A stretch of 37,199 nucleotides of DNA from Sellimonas sp963559135. Its GTDB lineage: Bacteria > Bacillota > Clostridia > Lachnospirales > Lachnospiraceae. Made by a program: the position numbers and the translations under genes. This document shows positions 15,772 through 23,968 of the stretch, one piece after another. The DNA is taken from positions 1 to 37,199 of the forward strand of contig CAUWJP010000031.1 in the NCBI GenBank assembly GCA_963559135.1. Reading direction: 5' to 3'. Below the pieces are notes generated by a model. It made no database searches. It was not told the DNA's origin and saw only the letters and a list, made by a program, of their open reading frames with translations. How positions within the stretch are numbered: position 1 is the first letter of the stretch; the number at the start of each line of letters is the position of its first letter.

Positions 15772-16629
15772 ATGAGTCGTGTTGCCGTTTTAACGGACAG
15801 CAACAGTGGTATTACACAGGAGGAAGGAAAGAAACTTGGAATCGGAATTCTTCCAATGCCGTTTTTTATCGATGGGGAAGAATATTTTGAGGAAATCACC
15901 TTATCCCAGGAAGAATTTTATGAGCGCCTGAAGGCAAACCATGATATTAAAACTTCCCAGCCTGCACCGGGAGATGTAATGGGATTGTGGGACAAGTATC
16001 TGGAGGAGTATGATGAAATTGTCTACATCCCGATGTCCAGCGGATTGAGCAGTTCTTGTGAGACTGCAATAATGCTGGCGAACGATTATGACGGACGTGT
16101 ACAGGTAGTCAACAATCAGAGGATTTCCGTGACGCAACGGCAGTCTGTCAAGGATGCCATATGGCTTGCGTCCGAAGGAAAAAGCGCAGTCGAGATCCGG
16201 GAAATTTTGGAAAAAAATAAATTTGAGTCCAGTATTTATATTACCGTGGACACACTGAAATATCTGAAAAAGGGTGGAAGGATCACACCGGCCGCAGCAG
16301 CAATCGGAACTGTACTGAATCTGAAGCCGGTTCTTCAGATCCAGGGAGAAAAGCTGGATGCCTACGCAAAAGTAAGAGGCTGGAAACAGGCGAAGAAGAT
16401 GATGCTTGAGGCCATGGAAAAAGACATGCTTCACCGGTTCGGAAATCAGTCGGTACATCTCGAGGCAGCCTATACCTGCTCCGATGAGGAAGCGCAGAAG
16501 TGGAAAGAAGAGATTGAGGATAGATTCCCTCAGTATAAAGTTGAAATGGATCGTCTCTCCTTAAGCGTCGCCTGCCATATCGGACCGGGATCGATGGCCG
16601 TTGCCTGCTCCAAAGTGATTACACTCTAA
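15772..16629 (+). CDS. DegV family fatty-acid-binding protein
   Basis: A 285-residue DegV protein. The family signatures are the opening AVLTDSNSGI, the KTSQPAPGDV segment (about residues 62-71), IPMSSGLSSSCETA and LKYLKKGGRI. Members bind one fatty acid; in Gram-positive bacteria FakB proteins deliver it to the FakA kinase. No fakA lies nearby, so function in exogenous fatty-acid use is a family inference. AAAAGGAGAGG precedes the ATG. The gene converges on tmcAL and the two share the bidirectional terminator at 16637-16679. Confidence 0.9.
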   Translation: MSRVAVLTDSNSGITQEEGKKLGIGILPMPFFIDGEEYFEEITLSQEEFYERLKANHDIKTSQPAPGDVMGLWDKYLEEYDEIVYIPMSSGLSSSCETAIMLANDYDGRVQVVNNQRISVTQRQSVKDAIWLASEGKSAVEIREILEKNKFESSIYITVDTLKYLKKGGRITPAAAAIGTVLNLKPVLQIQGEKLDAYAKVRGWKQAKKMMLEAMEKDMLHRFGNQSVHLEAAYTCSDEEAQKWKEEIEDRFPQYKVEMDRLSLSVACHIGPGSMAVACSKVITL

Positions 16630-16636
16630 AATCAGA

Positions 16637-16679
16637 AAAAGACTCCCTTTTCAGACGTCAGTTGAAAAGGGAGTCTTTT
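16637..16679. terminator. Bidirectional terminator between degV and tmcAL
   Basis: A perfect 17-bp inverted repeat (16637-16653 with 16663-16679), with A runs on the left and T runs on the right, can stop transcription from both converging genes. Confidence 0.92.
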
Positions 16680-16688
16680 ATTTAACTT

Positions 16689-17978
16689 TTATACAATCAT
16701 AATCGGATGACGGTATTCATTGCAGAACGGTGTTTTAAACTTGTTGCTGATGACTGATTCGTACAGGTTGGATGCGAAGATATCCAAGTGAAGCATCTGC
16801 TGACCGCGTTCGGAAAGTGTGTCCATATCGCTGAGTTTAGGAATTAGCGGAACCGAAGTCTGCTTTTTGATCAGGGAAAGAATTTCCTTATCTTTTCGTA
16901 CAAATCCGAGGATCCGGGCATAATGAACCAACTGGTCTTCTTTCATCTGTTCAAAGAAGGAAGAACGGATCCCGAGGATGACGTGCAGAAGTGCCCGGCT
17001 GATTCTGGAATACGTTACTTCTTTTGTTTTTAACAGATCACAGAACTGGTCAAAATTCTGAAAGTCATTCAGATGCTTCATGATCCGGTTAGCAAGCTCT
17101 TCGGAAATATCAGCATACCGGGTCAGAGTCCCGCGACTTTCCTGCATCAGCTGGTATTTGATAAGCAATGAAAAATCATTGCTGTATACCGGATAGCGGG
17201 TCAAGTGGGTTCGCTCAAGCAGGGAGACACATTCCGGCGGCACATGGTCTTCCAGTCTGGTCAAGACAGAGGAGAGCTTTGGCTCATCGTAAGGGGTGTC
17301 CGCATCTGTCCGAAGAGAACTTCCAGAAAACAGAAGGAGTTTTCGGATAGCGGTAGCAGAGCTGAATCCTCCCTCTGGTTCCAATGTATCCGCATGATAG
17401 CGGGAATCTTTCCGGAGAATCGTATAAGGCCGGATGGAACTTTTCTGCCGGATTAATGCCTTGATGTATTCTACCCCAAGGGTATTGTTCGGACTGGAAA
17501 GAATCCGGGTCAAGGAACTGTCTTTCAGATAATCGGTCAGTGCTTTTTCTCTCGCAAGAGGAAACGCAAGACCATCTTTTAAGTAAGAACGCAAAATTGC
17601 GCGGTATTCCTCAGGCTCGTCAGCAAGCACCTGTGAGATTCGGGTCAGGGACTCAATATCACCGCATTCACTTCCAAAACAGAGGGAATCGACACAGCCC
17701 AGACTGTCCAGAAGTGCAACGGCACCTTGTGCAAAATACTCGGCACTTCCGGTGGAAAAGCAGACTGGGAGTTCCAGAACAAGGGAAGCTCCGGATTTCA
17801 GCGCCACTTTCGCCCTGAGGTGTTTTGGCATAATGGCAGGCGCTCCTCGTTGTACGAAATTCCCACTCATGACAACAACGACAGCATCTGCGCCGGTCAC
17901 TTCTTTTGACTTTTGTATATGATATTCGTGCCCATTGTGAAATGGATTGTATTCTGTAATTAAACCAACTATTTTCAT
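16689..17978 (-). CDS. tmcAL: tRNA(Met) cytidine acetate ligase (YlbM family)
   Basis: A 429-residue nucleotidyltransferase-fold protein. The N-terminal GLITEYNPFHNGHEYHI contains the HxGH nucleotide-binding signature, followed by VVVMSGNFVQRG and LELPVCFSTGSAEYFAQG, all typical of TmcAL/YlbM. These enzymes use acetate and ATP to form N4-acetylcytidine at the wobble position of elongator tRNA-Met. The ATG at 17978 has AGGAGG upstream on the minus strand. It is transcribed leftward from its own promoter, divergent from mgtE. Confidence 0.9.
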   Translation of the reverse strand: MKIVGLITEYNPFHNGHEYHIQKSKEVTGADAVVVVMSGNFVQRGAPAIMPKHLRAKVALKSGASLVLELPVCFSTGSAEYFAQGAVALLDSLGCVDSLCFGSECGDIESLTRISQVLADEPEEYRAILRSYLKDGLAFPLAREKALTDYLKDSSLTRILSSPNNTLGVEYIKALIRQKSSIRPYTILRKDSRYHADTLEPEGGFSSATAIRKLLLFSGSSLRTDADTPYDEPKLSSVLTRLEDHVPPECVSLLERTHLTRYPVYSNDFSLLIKYQLMQESRGTLTRYADISEELANRIMKHLNDFQNFDQFCDLLKTKEVTYSRISRALLHVILGIRSSFFEQMKEDQLVHYARILGFVRKDKEILSLIKKQTSVPLIPKLSDMDTLSERGQQMLHLDIFASNLYESVISNKFKTPFCNEYRHPIMIV

Positions 17979-17985
17979 AATTTTC

Positions 17986-18015
17986 TTGTAATATCCTCCT
18001 TGTTGTGATTATACT
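17986..18015 (+). promoter_or_regulatory. Candidate promoter of mgtE, overlapping the tmcAL promoter
   Basis: TTGTAA (17986-17991), an 18-nt spacer, TATACT (18010-18015). The -10 shares bases with the tmcAL -10 on the other strand, so the two promoters may compete. Confidence 0.45.
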
Positions 18016-18036
18016 ATAAAAGGAATCCGCTTGCAA
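18008..18036 (-). promoter_or_regulatory. Promoter of tmcAL
   Basis: On the minus strand: TTGCAA (18031-18036), a 17-nt spacer, TATAAT (18008-18013). It overlaps the -10 of the divergent mgtE promoter candidate. Confidence 0.7.
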
Positions 18037-18067
18037 AATAATATGGCGGCAGGAAAGGAGGATACAC

Positions 18068-19399
18068 ATGAACGAAAAAAATCTGTTGGAGCTTTTGGAC
18101 GAACGGAAATTTAAAGAACTGAAAGAAGAACTTGGGAATATGTATCCTGTTGATATCGCCGCGCTGTTGGAGAAGGTAGATGAAAGGCAGATTGTTCTGA
18201 TTTTTCGTCTCCTCGGCAAGGAAGAAGCGGCAGACACCTTTACCTATATGAGTAGCGAGACAAGAGAATTCCTGATTAATGCACTGACAGATTCTGAACT
18301 TGAAGAAGTCATGGATGAGATGTATCTGGACGATACAGTTGATGTCCTGGAAGAAATGCCCGCCAATGTTGTGGACAGACTTCTGATGGCTACAGATGAA
18401 GAGACGAGAAAACAGATCAATGCACTTTTACAGTATCCGGAGGATAGCGCCGGAAGTGTCATGAATATCGATTACGTCAGTTTTCGTAAAGAAATGACAG
18501 TAGAAGAGGCGATTCTGAAGATCCGTCAGGTCGGCATCAACCGGGAAACGATTTACACCTGTTATGTGACAGAAAAGAAAAAGCTGATTGGATGGGTGGA
18601 TATCAAGGATCTTCTGACATCCAGTGAAAGTAAGACGATCGAAGAGATTATGGATACGAACGTCCTTTACGCGCATACACATGATGACCAGGAGGATGTA
18701 GCCAGTCTGATACGGAAGTATGGACTTGTGGCGATCCCGATTGTGGATAATGAGATGTGCATGGTCGGTATTGTGACGGTTGATGACGCGATGCTTGTCC
18801 TGCAGGAAGAGGCAACCGAAGATATCAGCATGATGGCCGGTGTCAGCCCGAACGATGATTCGTACTTTGGAACGAGCGTCTGGCGGCACGCCATTTCCCG
18901 AATCCCGTGGCTGTTATTTTTGATGCTCTCTGCGACAGTAAGCGGGCTTTTGCTTGCCTACTATGAAAATGCCATGTCAGCCATGCCGATTCTGATTACG
19001 CTGATTCCAATGCTGATGGGAACAGGCGGAAACTGTGGTTCGCAGAGCTCCACATTGATGATTCGTGGGCTTGCAGTCGGAGAGATCCGTTTTAAAGATA
19101 TTTTCCGGGTGATTTTCAAAGAACTCAGGATTGCACTGATTGTCGGTGCAGTCCTTTCCGTTGCAAACGGAATCCGGATTTATATTATGTATAGCGATAT
19201 CAAGCTCGGTATCGTGATCGGGGTGACGATTATTGCCATTGTCTGTATGGCAAAAGTGGTGGGATGTACCCTGCCGTTGATCGCAAAGAGGATTGGACTG
19301 GATCCGGCGCTCATGGCAACACCGTTGATTTCCACCCTTCTTGACACCGGAACGATTCTGGTTTATTTTGCGATTGTCACAATGATGTTTGATTTATGA
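18068..19399 (+). CDS. mgtE: Magnesium transporter MgtE
   Basis: A 443-residue Mg2+ channel. Residues about 1-130 are the cytoplasmic N domain, about 135-260 hold two CBS domains that sense intracellular Mg2+, and the remainder carries five transmembrane helices. The pore region has the signature LMGTGGNCGSQSSTLMIRGL followed by GEIRFKDI, and the C-terminal TPLISTLLDTGTILVYF carries the conserved aspartate. AAAGGAGGAT precedes the ATG. No M-box riboswitch is apparent in the 89 bases upstream. Confidence 0.95.
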   Translation: MNEKNLLELLDERKFKELKEELGNMYPVDIAALLEKVDERQIVLIFRLLGKEEAADTFTYMSSETREFLINALTDSELEEVMDEMYLDDTVDVLEEMPANVVDRLLMATDEETRKQINALLQYPEDSAGSVMNIDYVSFRKEMTVEEAILKIRQVGINRETIYTCYVTEKKKLIGWVDIKDLLTSSESKTIEEIMDTNVLYAHTHDDQEDVASLIRKYGLVAIPIVDNEMCMVGIVTVDDAMLVLQEEATEDISMMAGVSPNDDSYFGTSVWRHAISRIPWLLFLMLSATVSGLLLAYYENAMSAMPILITLIPMLMGTGGNCGSQSSTLMIRGLAVGEIRFKDIFRVIFKELRIALIVGAVLSVANGIRIYIMYSDIKLGIVIGVTIIAIVCMAKVVGCTLPLIAKRIGLDPALMATPLISTLLDTGTILVYFAIVTMMFDL

Positions 19400-19407
19400 A
19401 TGCTAAA

Positions 19408-19463
19408 AAAGGGAAATTGTACTAAAAAAGAGACAGATTATCTCTTGTATACAATTTCCCTTT
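19408..19463. terminator. 14-bp perfect inverted repeat after mgtE overlapping the pta promoter
   Basis: AAAGGGAAATTGTA (19408-19421) pairs perfectly with TACAATTTCCCTTT (19450-19463), with an inner GAGA (19430-19433) / TCTC (19441-19444) stem. It can act as the mgtE terminator although the T run is short. The right arm covers part of the pta promoter, so an operator role is also possible. Confidence 0.6.
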
Positions 19464-19473
19464 ACGTTATAAT
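19445..19473 (+). promoter_or_regulatory. Promoter of pta-ackA
   Basis: TTGTAT (19445-19450), a 17-nt spacer, TATAAT (19468-19473), 40 bases before the pta ATG. The -35 and the spacer lie in the right arm of the inverted repeat at 19408-19463. Confidence 0.75.
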
Positions 19474-19512
19474 AATGATATCTGAGAATATATGGAAAGG
19501 AGTCATTAAATC

Positions 19513-20508
19513 ATGGGATTTATTGATGAAATCAAGGCAAAGGCCAAAGCTGATCTCAAGACAATTGTACTTCCGGAGACAGAAGATGCCCGGACATATG
19601 AGGCTGCTGAGGCAATTTTAAAAGAGGGGACAGCCAGATTGGTTCTGATTGGAAGCGAGGAAGAAATCGCAAAGAATAAGGGAAGCTTCGATATCAGCGG
19701 TGCACAGATTGTAGATCCTGCAAAGAGTGAAAAGACAGAGAGCTACATTGCAAAGCTGGTAGAATTAAGACAGAAAAAAGGTATGACTGAGGAGCAGGCA
19801 AGAGAGCTTCTTCTGACCAACTATCCATATTATGGGGTGATGATGGTAAAGATGGGCGACGCAGATGGAATGGTTTCCGGAGCATGCCATTCTACAGCTG
19901 ACACACTTCGCCCGTGTCTGCAGATTCTCAAGACAAAACCAGGAACAAAGCTTGTATCCGCATTCTTTATTATGGTAGTACCGGACTGTGATATGGGAGA
20001 AAATGGAACATTCGTATTTGGTGACTGTGGTCTGAATCAGAATCCGACACCGGAAGAGCTTGCGGCAATTGCAATTTCTTCTGCAGAGAGCTTCAAACAG
20101 CTTGTTGGAGCAGAGCCGAGAGTGGCAATGCTTTCTCATTCCTCCAAAGGAAGTGCAAAGCATGATGATGTTACAAAAGTAGTAGAGGCAGTTAAGATCG
20201 CAAAAGAACAGGCTCCGGATCTGATGCTGGATGGTGAGCTTCAGTTAGACGCAGCGATCGTTCCTTCTGTAGGAGCATCCAAAGCTCCGGACAGCCCGGT
20301 TGCAGGAAAGGCTAATGTTCTGATCTTCCCTGACCTGGATGCAGGAAATATTGGTTATAAGTTAGTACAGAGACTGGCAAAGGCAGAAGCGTACGGACCA
20401 ATGACTCAGGGAATCGCAGCTCCTGTAAATGACCTGTCCAGAGGATGCAGCGCCAAAGATATCGAAGGTGTTGTTGCGATTACAGCAGTACAGTGCCAGT
20501 CAAAATAG
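19513..20508 (+). CDS. pta: Phosphate acetyltransferase
   Basis: A 331-residue short-form phosphotransacetylase that interconverts acetyl-CoA plus phosphate and acetyl-phosphate plus CoA. Seen: IVLPETEDARTYEAAEAIL at the N-terminus, MVSGACHSTADTLRP, and the C-terminal active-site region VLIFPDLDAGNIGYKLVQR with GPMTQGIAAPVNDLSRGCS. GAAAGGAGTC lies before the ATG. ackA begins 18 bases after the stop; the pair forms the acetate and ATP-yielding branch of fermentation. Confidence 0.96.
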   Translation: MGFIDEIKAKAKADLKTIVLPETEDARTYEAAEAILKEGTARLVLIGSEEEIAKNKGSFDISGAQIVDPAKSEKTESYIAKLVELRQKKGMTEEQARELLLTNYPYYGVMMVKMGDADGMVSGACHSTADTLRPCLQILKTKPGTKLVSAFFIMVVPDCDMGENGTFVFGDCGLNQNPTPEELAAIAISSAESFKQLVGAEPRVAMLSHSSKGSAKHDDVTKVVEAVKIAKEQAPDLMLDGELQLDAAIVPSVGASKAPDSPVAGKANVLIFPDLDAGNIGYKLVQRLAKAEAYGPMTQGIAAPVNDLSRGCSAKDIEGVVAITAVQCQSK

Positions 20509-20525
20509 AAAGGAAGAGAAGAAAG

Positions 20526-21713
20526 ATGAAAATTTTAGTTATTAACTGCGGAAGCTCATCATTAAAATACCAGCTCATCGACATGGAAAATGAGAGTGTT
20601 CTTGCAAAAGGACTTTGCGAGAGAATCGGGATCGACGGATCAAAACTGACACACAAACCAACAGGAAAAGAAAACTACAGTGTAGAAACACCAATGGAAG
20701 ACCACAAAGTGGCTGTACAGCTTGTGTTGGACGCTCTGATGGACAAAGAGCATGGTGTAATTGAAAGTACAGAGGATATTACAGCAATCGGACACCGTGT
20801 ACTGCACGCTGGAACGATCTACAGTGATGCAACTCTGATCAACGATGATGTTAAGAAAGTAATCCGTGACTGCTTCGACCTTGGACCGCTCCACAATCCG
20901 GCAAACCTGATCGGAATCGAAGCATGCGAAGCAGCAATGCCGGGTAAACCAAACGTTGCAGTATTCGATACCGCTTTTGGTATGAAGATCCCGGAAAAAG
21001 CGGCAATGTACGCAATTCCATATGAATATTATGAAAAATACAGCATCAGAAGATACGGCTTCCATGGTACAAGCCATATGTTCGTATCCGGTGAGACACT
21101 CAAATGCCTCGGAAAAGACGATGCAAAAGTAATCGTATGCCACCTTGGAAATGGAGCCAGCATCTCAGCTTCCATCGGTGGAAAATGCGTTGATACAAGT
21201 ATGGGTCTGACACCCCTTGAAGGACTGATCATGGGAACAAGAAGCGGTGACCTTGATCCGGCTGTTCTGCAGTTCATTTGTAACCATGAGAATATCGATA
21301 TCAACGAAATGCTCAACATCCTGAACAAGAAATCCGGTGTTCTTGGAATGAGCGGCGTATCCTCTGACTTCCGTGATGTAAGAGCGGCAGCAAATGAAGG
21401 AAATGAACGTGCAATCATGGCACTTGATGCTTACAGATACCGTGTAGCGAAATACATCGGTTCCTATACAGCTGCAATGAACGGTGTTGATGCAATCACA
21501 TTTACTGCAGGTGTAGGTGAAAACGATACAAAGATGAGAGAAGAAATTTGTGAATATCTTGGATACCTTGGTGTGAAGATCGATAAAGAAAAGAACGCTC
21601 AGGCATGCGGTGTAGTATCCGAGATTTCTACTGAAGACTCCAAAGTCAAAGTATATGTTATCCCGACAAACGAAGAGCTTGCTATTGCACGTGAGACAAA
21701 AGCACTGGTCTAA
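20526..21713 (+). CDS. ackA: Acetate kinase
   Basis: A 395-residue enzyme that makes ATP from acetyl-phosphate. Motifs seen are VINCGSSSLKYQL, AVFDTAFG, RRYGFHGTSHMFVS, CHLGNGASISA, MGLTPLEGLIMGTRSGDLDP and TFTAGVGEND, all catalytic or nucleotide-binding in this family. The ATG at 20526 is chosen because the family begins exactly at MKILVINCG and GGAAGAG lies just upstream; a longer frame would run into pta. Besides serving Pta, it can consume acetyl-phosphate produced by a glycine-reductase-type enzyme, relevant to the grd genes 2-3 kb downstream. Confidence 0.97.
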   Translation: MKILVINCGSSSLKYQLIDMENESVLAKGLCERIGIDGSKLTHKPTGKENYSVETPMEDHKVAVQLVLDALMDKEHGVIESTEDITAIGHRVLHAGTIYSDATLINDDVKKVIRDCFDLGPLHNPANLIGIEACEAAMPGKPNVAVFDTAFGMKIPEKAAMYAIPYEYYEKYSIRRYGFHGTSHMFVSGETLKCLGKDDAKVIVCHLGNGASISASIGGKCVDTSMGLTPLEGLIMGTRSGDLDPAVLQFICNHENIDINEMLNILNKKSGVLGMSGVSSDFRDVRAAANEGNERAIMALDAYRYRVAKYIGSYTAAMNGVDAITFTAGVGENDTKMREEICEYLGYLGVKIDKEKNAQACGVVSEISTEDSKVKVYVIPTNEELAIARETKALV

Positions 21714-21737
21714 TCTTCTTAGACAGTAAAAAAACTG

Positions 21738-21765
21738 TTGACAAAATAAAATGACATGATATAAT
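21738..21765 (+). promoter_or_regulatory. Promoter of yceD-rpmF
   Basis: TTGACA (21738-21743), a 16-nt spacer, TATAAT (21760-21765), consensus hexamers directly after ackA. Confidence 0.8.
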
Positions 21766-21793
21766 AGTCAAGGTATGAATAGGAGCAATGAAT

Positions 21794-22312
21794 ATGCTGT
21801 TAAACCTATCCGATGTTCTGTCCGAACAGCACAGACCGATTGATGCCGTCCTTCCGCTTGAGATGGACGCGGTGAAGTTGCCGGGAGGCCCTTTTCCTCT
21901 TGAAGAGAAGAGCGATGTGCAGATTCATGTTGAGCATGTAAAGGGAAAAGAGATTTCTGTTTCTGGTTCCTGCAGTTTGACTGCAGTGATTCCGTGCGAC
22001 CGTTGTCTCAGTCCGGTGAAAGTTCCGATGGAGATTTCTTTTGAGAGACATGCTGTTGTCGGTGAAGAGGCTGCAGAGACAGACGAAGAATCAGATTTTA
22101 TTGACGGATATCATCTTGACGTCGACAAATTACTCTATTATGAGATTTTGATAGGATGGCCGACAAAAACCCTGTGCAGGGAAGACTGCAAAGGACTTTG
22201 CAGTGTATGTGGTCAGAACCTAAACGAGGGTACTTGCGATTGTGAAGATCCAGGTCTTGATCCAAGAATGTCAGTTATCCGCGATCTGTTTAAGAATTTT
22301 AAGGAGGTGTAA
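21794..22312 (+). CDS. YceD family protein (DUF177)
   Basis: A 172-residue DUF177 protein. It has the CDRCLSP motif in the middle and a cysteine-rich tail (CREDCKGLCSVCGQNLNEGTCDC), as expected for the family encoded just before ribosomal protein L32. Plant and bacterial relatives are linked to 23S rRNA accumulation. Two nearby ATGs are possible; 21794 is preferred over 21788 because AGGAG (21781-21785) is 8 bases away from it and only 2 from the other. rpmF starts three bases after the stop. Confidence 0.9.
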   Translation: MLLNLSDVLSEQHRPIDAVLPLEMDAVKLPGGPFPLEEKSDVQIHVEHVKGKEISVSGSCSLTAVIPCDRCLSPVKVPMEISFERHAVVGEEAAETDEESDFIDGYHLDVDKLLYYEILIGWPTKTLCREDCKGLCSVCGQNLNEGTCDCEDPGLDPRMSVIRDLFKNFKEV

Positions 22313-22315
22313 CCG

Positions 22316-22498
22316 ATGTCAATTTGTCCAAAGAATAAAACTTCTAAAGCAAGACGTGACAAGAGAAGAGCAAACTGGAAAATGAGCGCTCCGAACCTTG
22401 TAAAATGCAGCAAATGCGGCGCACTTATGATGCCTCACAGAGTTTGCAAAGCTTGCGGAAGCTACAACAAAAAGGAAATCATTTCCGTAGAAGACTAA
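22316..22498 (+). CDS. rpmF: 50S ribosomal protein L32
   Basis: A 60-residue L32 of the large ribosomal subunit. The N-terminus MSICPKNKTSKARRDKRRA is the standard L32 opening, and a zinc knuckle CSKCG (x) CKACG with four cysteines makes this the C+ (zinc-binding) form. AAGGAGGTG precedes the ATG. It is co-transcribed with yceD and ends in the terminator at 22511-22546. Confidence 0.97.
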   Translation: MSICPKNKTSKARRDKRRANWKMSAPNLVKCSKCGALMMPHRVCKACGSYNKKEIISVED

Positions 22499-22510
22499 TG
22501 AAAATGTCGA

Positions 22511-22546
22511 AAAAAGGGGATTTGCAAATATGCAGATCCTTTTTTT
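22511..22546 (+). terminator. Terminator after rpmF
   Basis: The stem 22517-22526 with 22531-22540 (two G-U pairs, AATA loop), flanked by an A run and a T run to 22546. It separates the yceD-rpmF unit from grdX. Confidence 0.9.
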
Positions 22547-22654
22547 CATGCCAGCTTACCACATAATTACCACAAATTTGCCGTAATTTATGGAGAAAAA
22601 AGAGTAACTATGATAAGATGAAAAGAAACCAAGCAGAAAAGAGGCTGATATACG

Positions 22655-23044
22655 ATGTGGAATTTGGAAAAAGTAACTTTGGTGACAAACAACGATAGAG
22701 TGTATCGAAAATACAAAGATGACATGGAAGTCATTCTTCTGGACTCTTATAAAGACGTATTGATTAAGGTAAGAGATCTTGTGTATGACCGGCATATCCT
22801 TCTGACCCATCCGCAGGCGTCGAGCCTGAAGCCAAACCAGACCCCGTTCCGTTCGGTCATGGTATACCCGAAAGGGGAGGAAGACAATACGAAAGATATC
22901 ATGCTGATTGAAAAATGTATAGAGACTTATGAACAGTGGCAGGAGATTGCCCCAACACCAGACCACTATCAGAAAAATGTAGAAGAAGACTTTAAGACCA
23001 TCGACCTTTCGGTAATTGAAAATATTGTTCCGAGACTGATGTAA
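22655..23044 (+). CDS. grdX: GrdX family protein
   Basis: A 129-residue protein of the GrdX family, small proteins found in glycine/sarcosine/betaine reductase gene clusters; their function is not established. Seen: the opening VTLVTNNDRVYRKY, the central segment KVRDLVYDRHILLTHPQASSLKPN followed by QTPFRS, the most recognisable part of the family, and a C-terminus that is mostly helical. No transmembrane segment. GAGG lies upstream of the ATG. A TetR gene starts 12 bases after the stop. The upstream 108 bases after the rpmF terminator show no convincing promoter by eye. Confidence 0.82.
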   Translation: MWNLEKVTLVTNNDRVYRKYKDDMEVILLDSYKDVLIKVRDLVYDRHILLTHPQASSLKPNQTPFRSVMVYPKGEEDNTKDIMLIEKCIETYEQWQEIAPTPDHYQKNVEEDFKTIDLSVIENIVPRLM

Positions 23045-23056
23045 GGGAAATGGTAT

Positions 23057-23749
23057 ATGAAGAGGAATGAAAAGTACTTTAAAGGACTGACAAGACGGGA
23101 TTATATTGCGAAGGCCAATGAGATTATTCATCAGGAAGGAATCGGTGCAGTGACGATCCGACGGATCGCAAAAGAAATGGACTGTTCTACGGCAAGTCTG
23201 TACCGCTATTTTGATAACAGGGATGAACTGTTATACTATGCAGAGCTTGGGGAGCTGAATTACTATATCCAGCGTCTGAATGCAGCGGAAAAACACTGGA
23301 AAAACGTGTGGGATATCTATGTTGGAGTATGGTACTGCTATTCCATGGAGGCATTCCGGAAGCCGGAGGCATATAATCTTCTGTTTTTTGAAAATAACAA
23401 TAACAAGTTGCGTGTTTCCATCAGAGAGTACTATAAGATGTTTCCGGAAAACCTGATGCTGTCCAACCGGGTTTTCCATGAGATGCTCCAGACAGCGGAT
23501 TTTATGGGGCGTGATTTCGAAATGTGCAGAAAGTGCATCCGTTCCAATGCGATCGGATATGATAATGCGGTATCGTTGAACCGGATGGTCTGCCTTCTGT
23601 TTAAAGGATACTTCAAGACCGTCTGTGATGACGGAATCGAGGAGAAGGATGTAAACGGAAGGGTCAGCCTTTTTATCCGGGATATAGAAAAGCTGGTTCG
23701 TATGTTTGCGAAAGATCTGAAAGGATATAAGGAGTATAAAATTCAATAA
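23057..23749 (+). CDS. TetR/AcrR family transcriptional regulator
   Basis: A 230-residue regulator. The N-terminal helix-turn-helix is at about residues 15-60, with AVTIRRIAKEMDCSTASLYR and YFDNRDELLYYAE as in TetR proteins; the remaining residues form a helical, aromatic-rich ligand/dimer domain with no recognised specificity (YNLLFFENNNNKLR, MVCLLFKGYF). It is 12 bases after grdX, so co-transcribed, and is followed by a terminator. Lying between grdX and grdE, it is the natural candidate to control the grdE promoter at 23857, but its operator is not proven. Confidence 0.88.
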   Translation: MKRNEKYFKGLTRRDYIAKANEIIHQEGIGAVTIRRIAKEMDCSTASLYRYFDNRDELLYYAELGELNYYIQRLNAAEKHWKNVWDIYVGVWYCYSMEAFRKPEAYNLLFFENNNNKLRVSIREYYKMFPENLMLSNRVFHEMLQTADFMGRDFEMCRKCIRSNAIGYDNAVSLNRMVCLLFKGYFKTVCDDGIEEKDVNGRVSLFIRDIEKLVRMFAKDLKGYKEYKIQ

Positions 23750-23754
23750 AAGGG

Positions 23755-23794
23755 CGTCTTCAGATGGGAAAAGCTGTCTGAGGGCGTCTTTTTT
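23755..23794 (+). terminator. Terminator after the TetR gene
   Basis: The 11-bp stem 23755-23765 with 23776-23786 (several G-U pairs) is followed by a TCTTTTTT run. It isolates the regulator from grdE. Confidence 0.8.
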
Positions 23795-23856
23795 GGTTGG
23801 AATGCTGAACTTATAGAACTTATCGAAAAAATATATAGAAAAATTGAATAAAAAGC

Positions 23857-23885
23857 TTGATAATTGTAAGACAAAATCATATAAT
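23857..23885 (+). promoter_or_regulatory. Promoter of grdE-grdB
   Basis: TTGATA (23857-23862), a 17-nt spacer, TATAAT (23880-23885). The transcript would start near 23892, giving a leader of about 77 bases. An inverted repeat GATAAC (23908-23913) / GTTATC (23935-23940), flanking a run of T, lies in that leader; a direct repeat GAACTTAT occurs upstream near 23808-23825. These are possible TetR-regulator sites. Confidence 0.75.
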
Positions 23886-23968
23886 AGGGATAAAGAACAA
23901 GAAAAAAGATAACGAAGTTTTTTTTTGACTTAATGTTATCGCGATTACAAAAAAGGAGGGATTTACCT

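Noticed and set aside
20445..20525. An extended ackA start inside pta
   Set aside because: Acetate kinases begin at MKILVINCG, and the RBS is just before 20526.
23933..23968. An upstream TTG start for grdE adding 12 residues
   Set aside because: The extension lies in the leader repeat, and AAAAGGAGGG is placed exactly for the ATG at 23969, giving the family length of 428.
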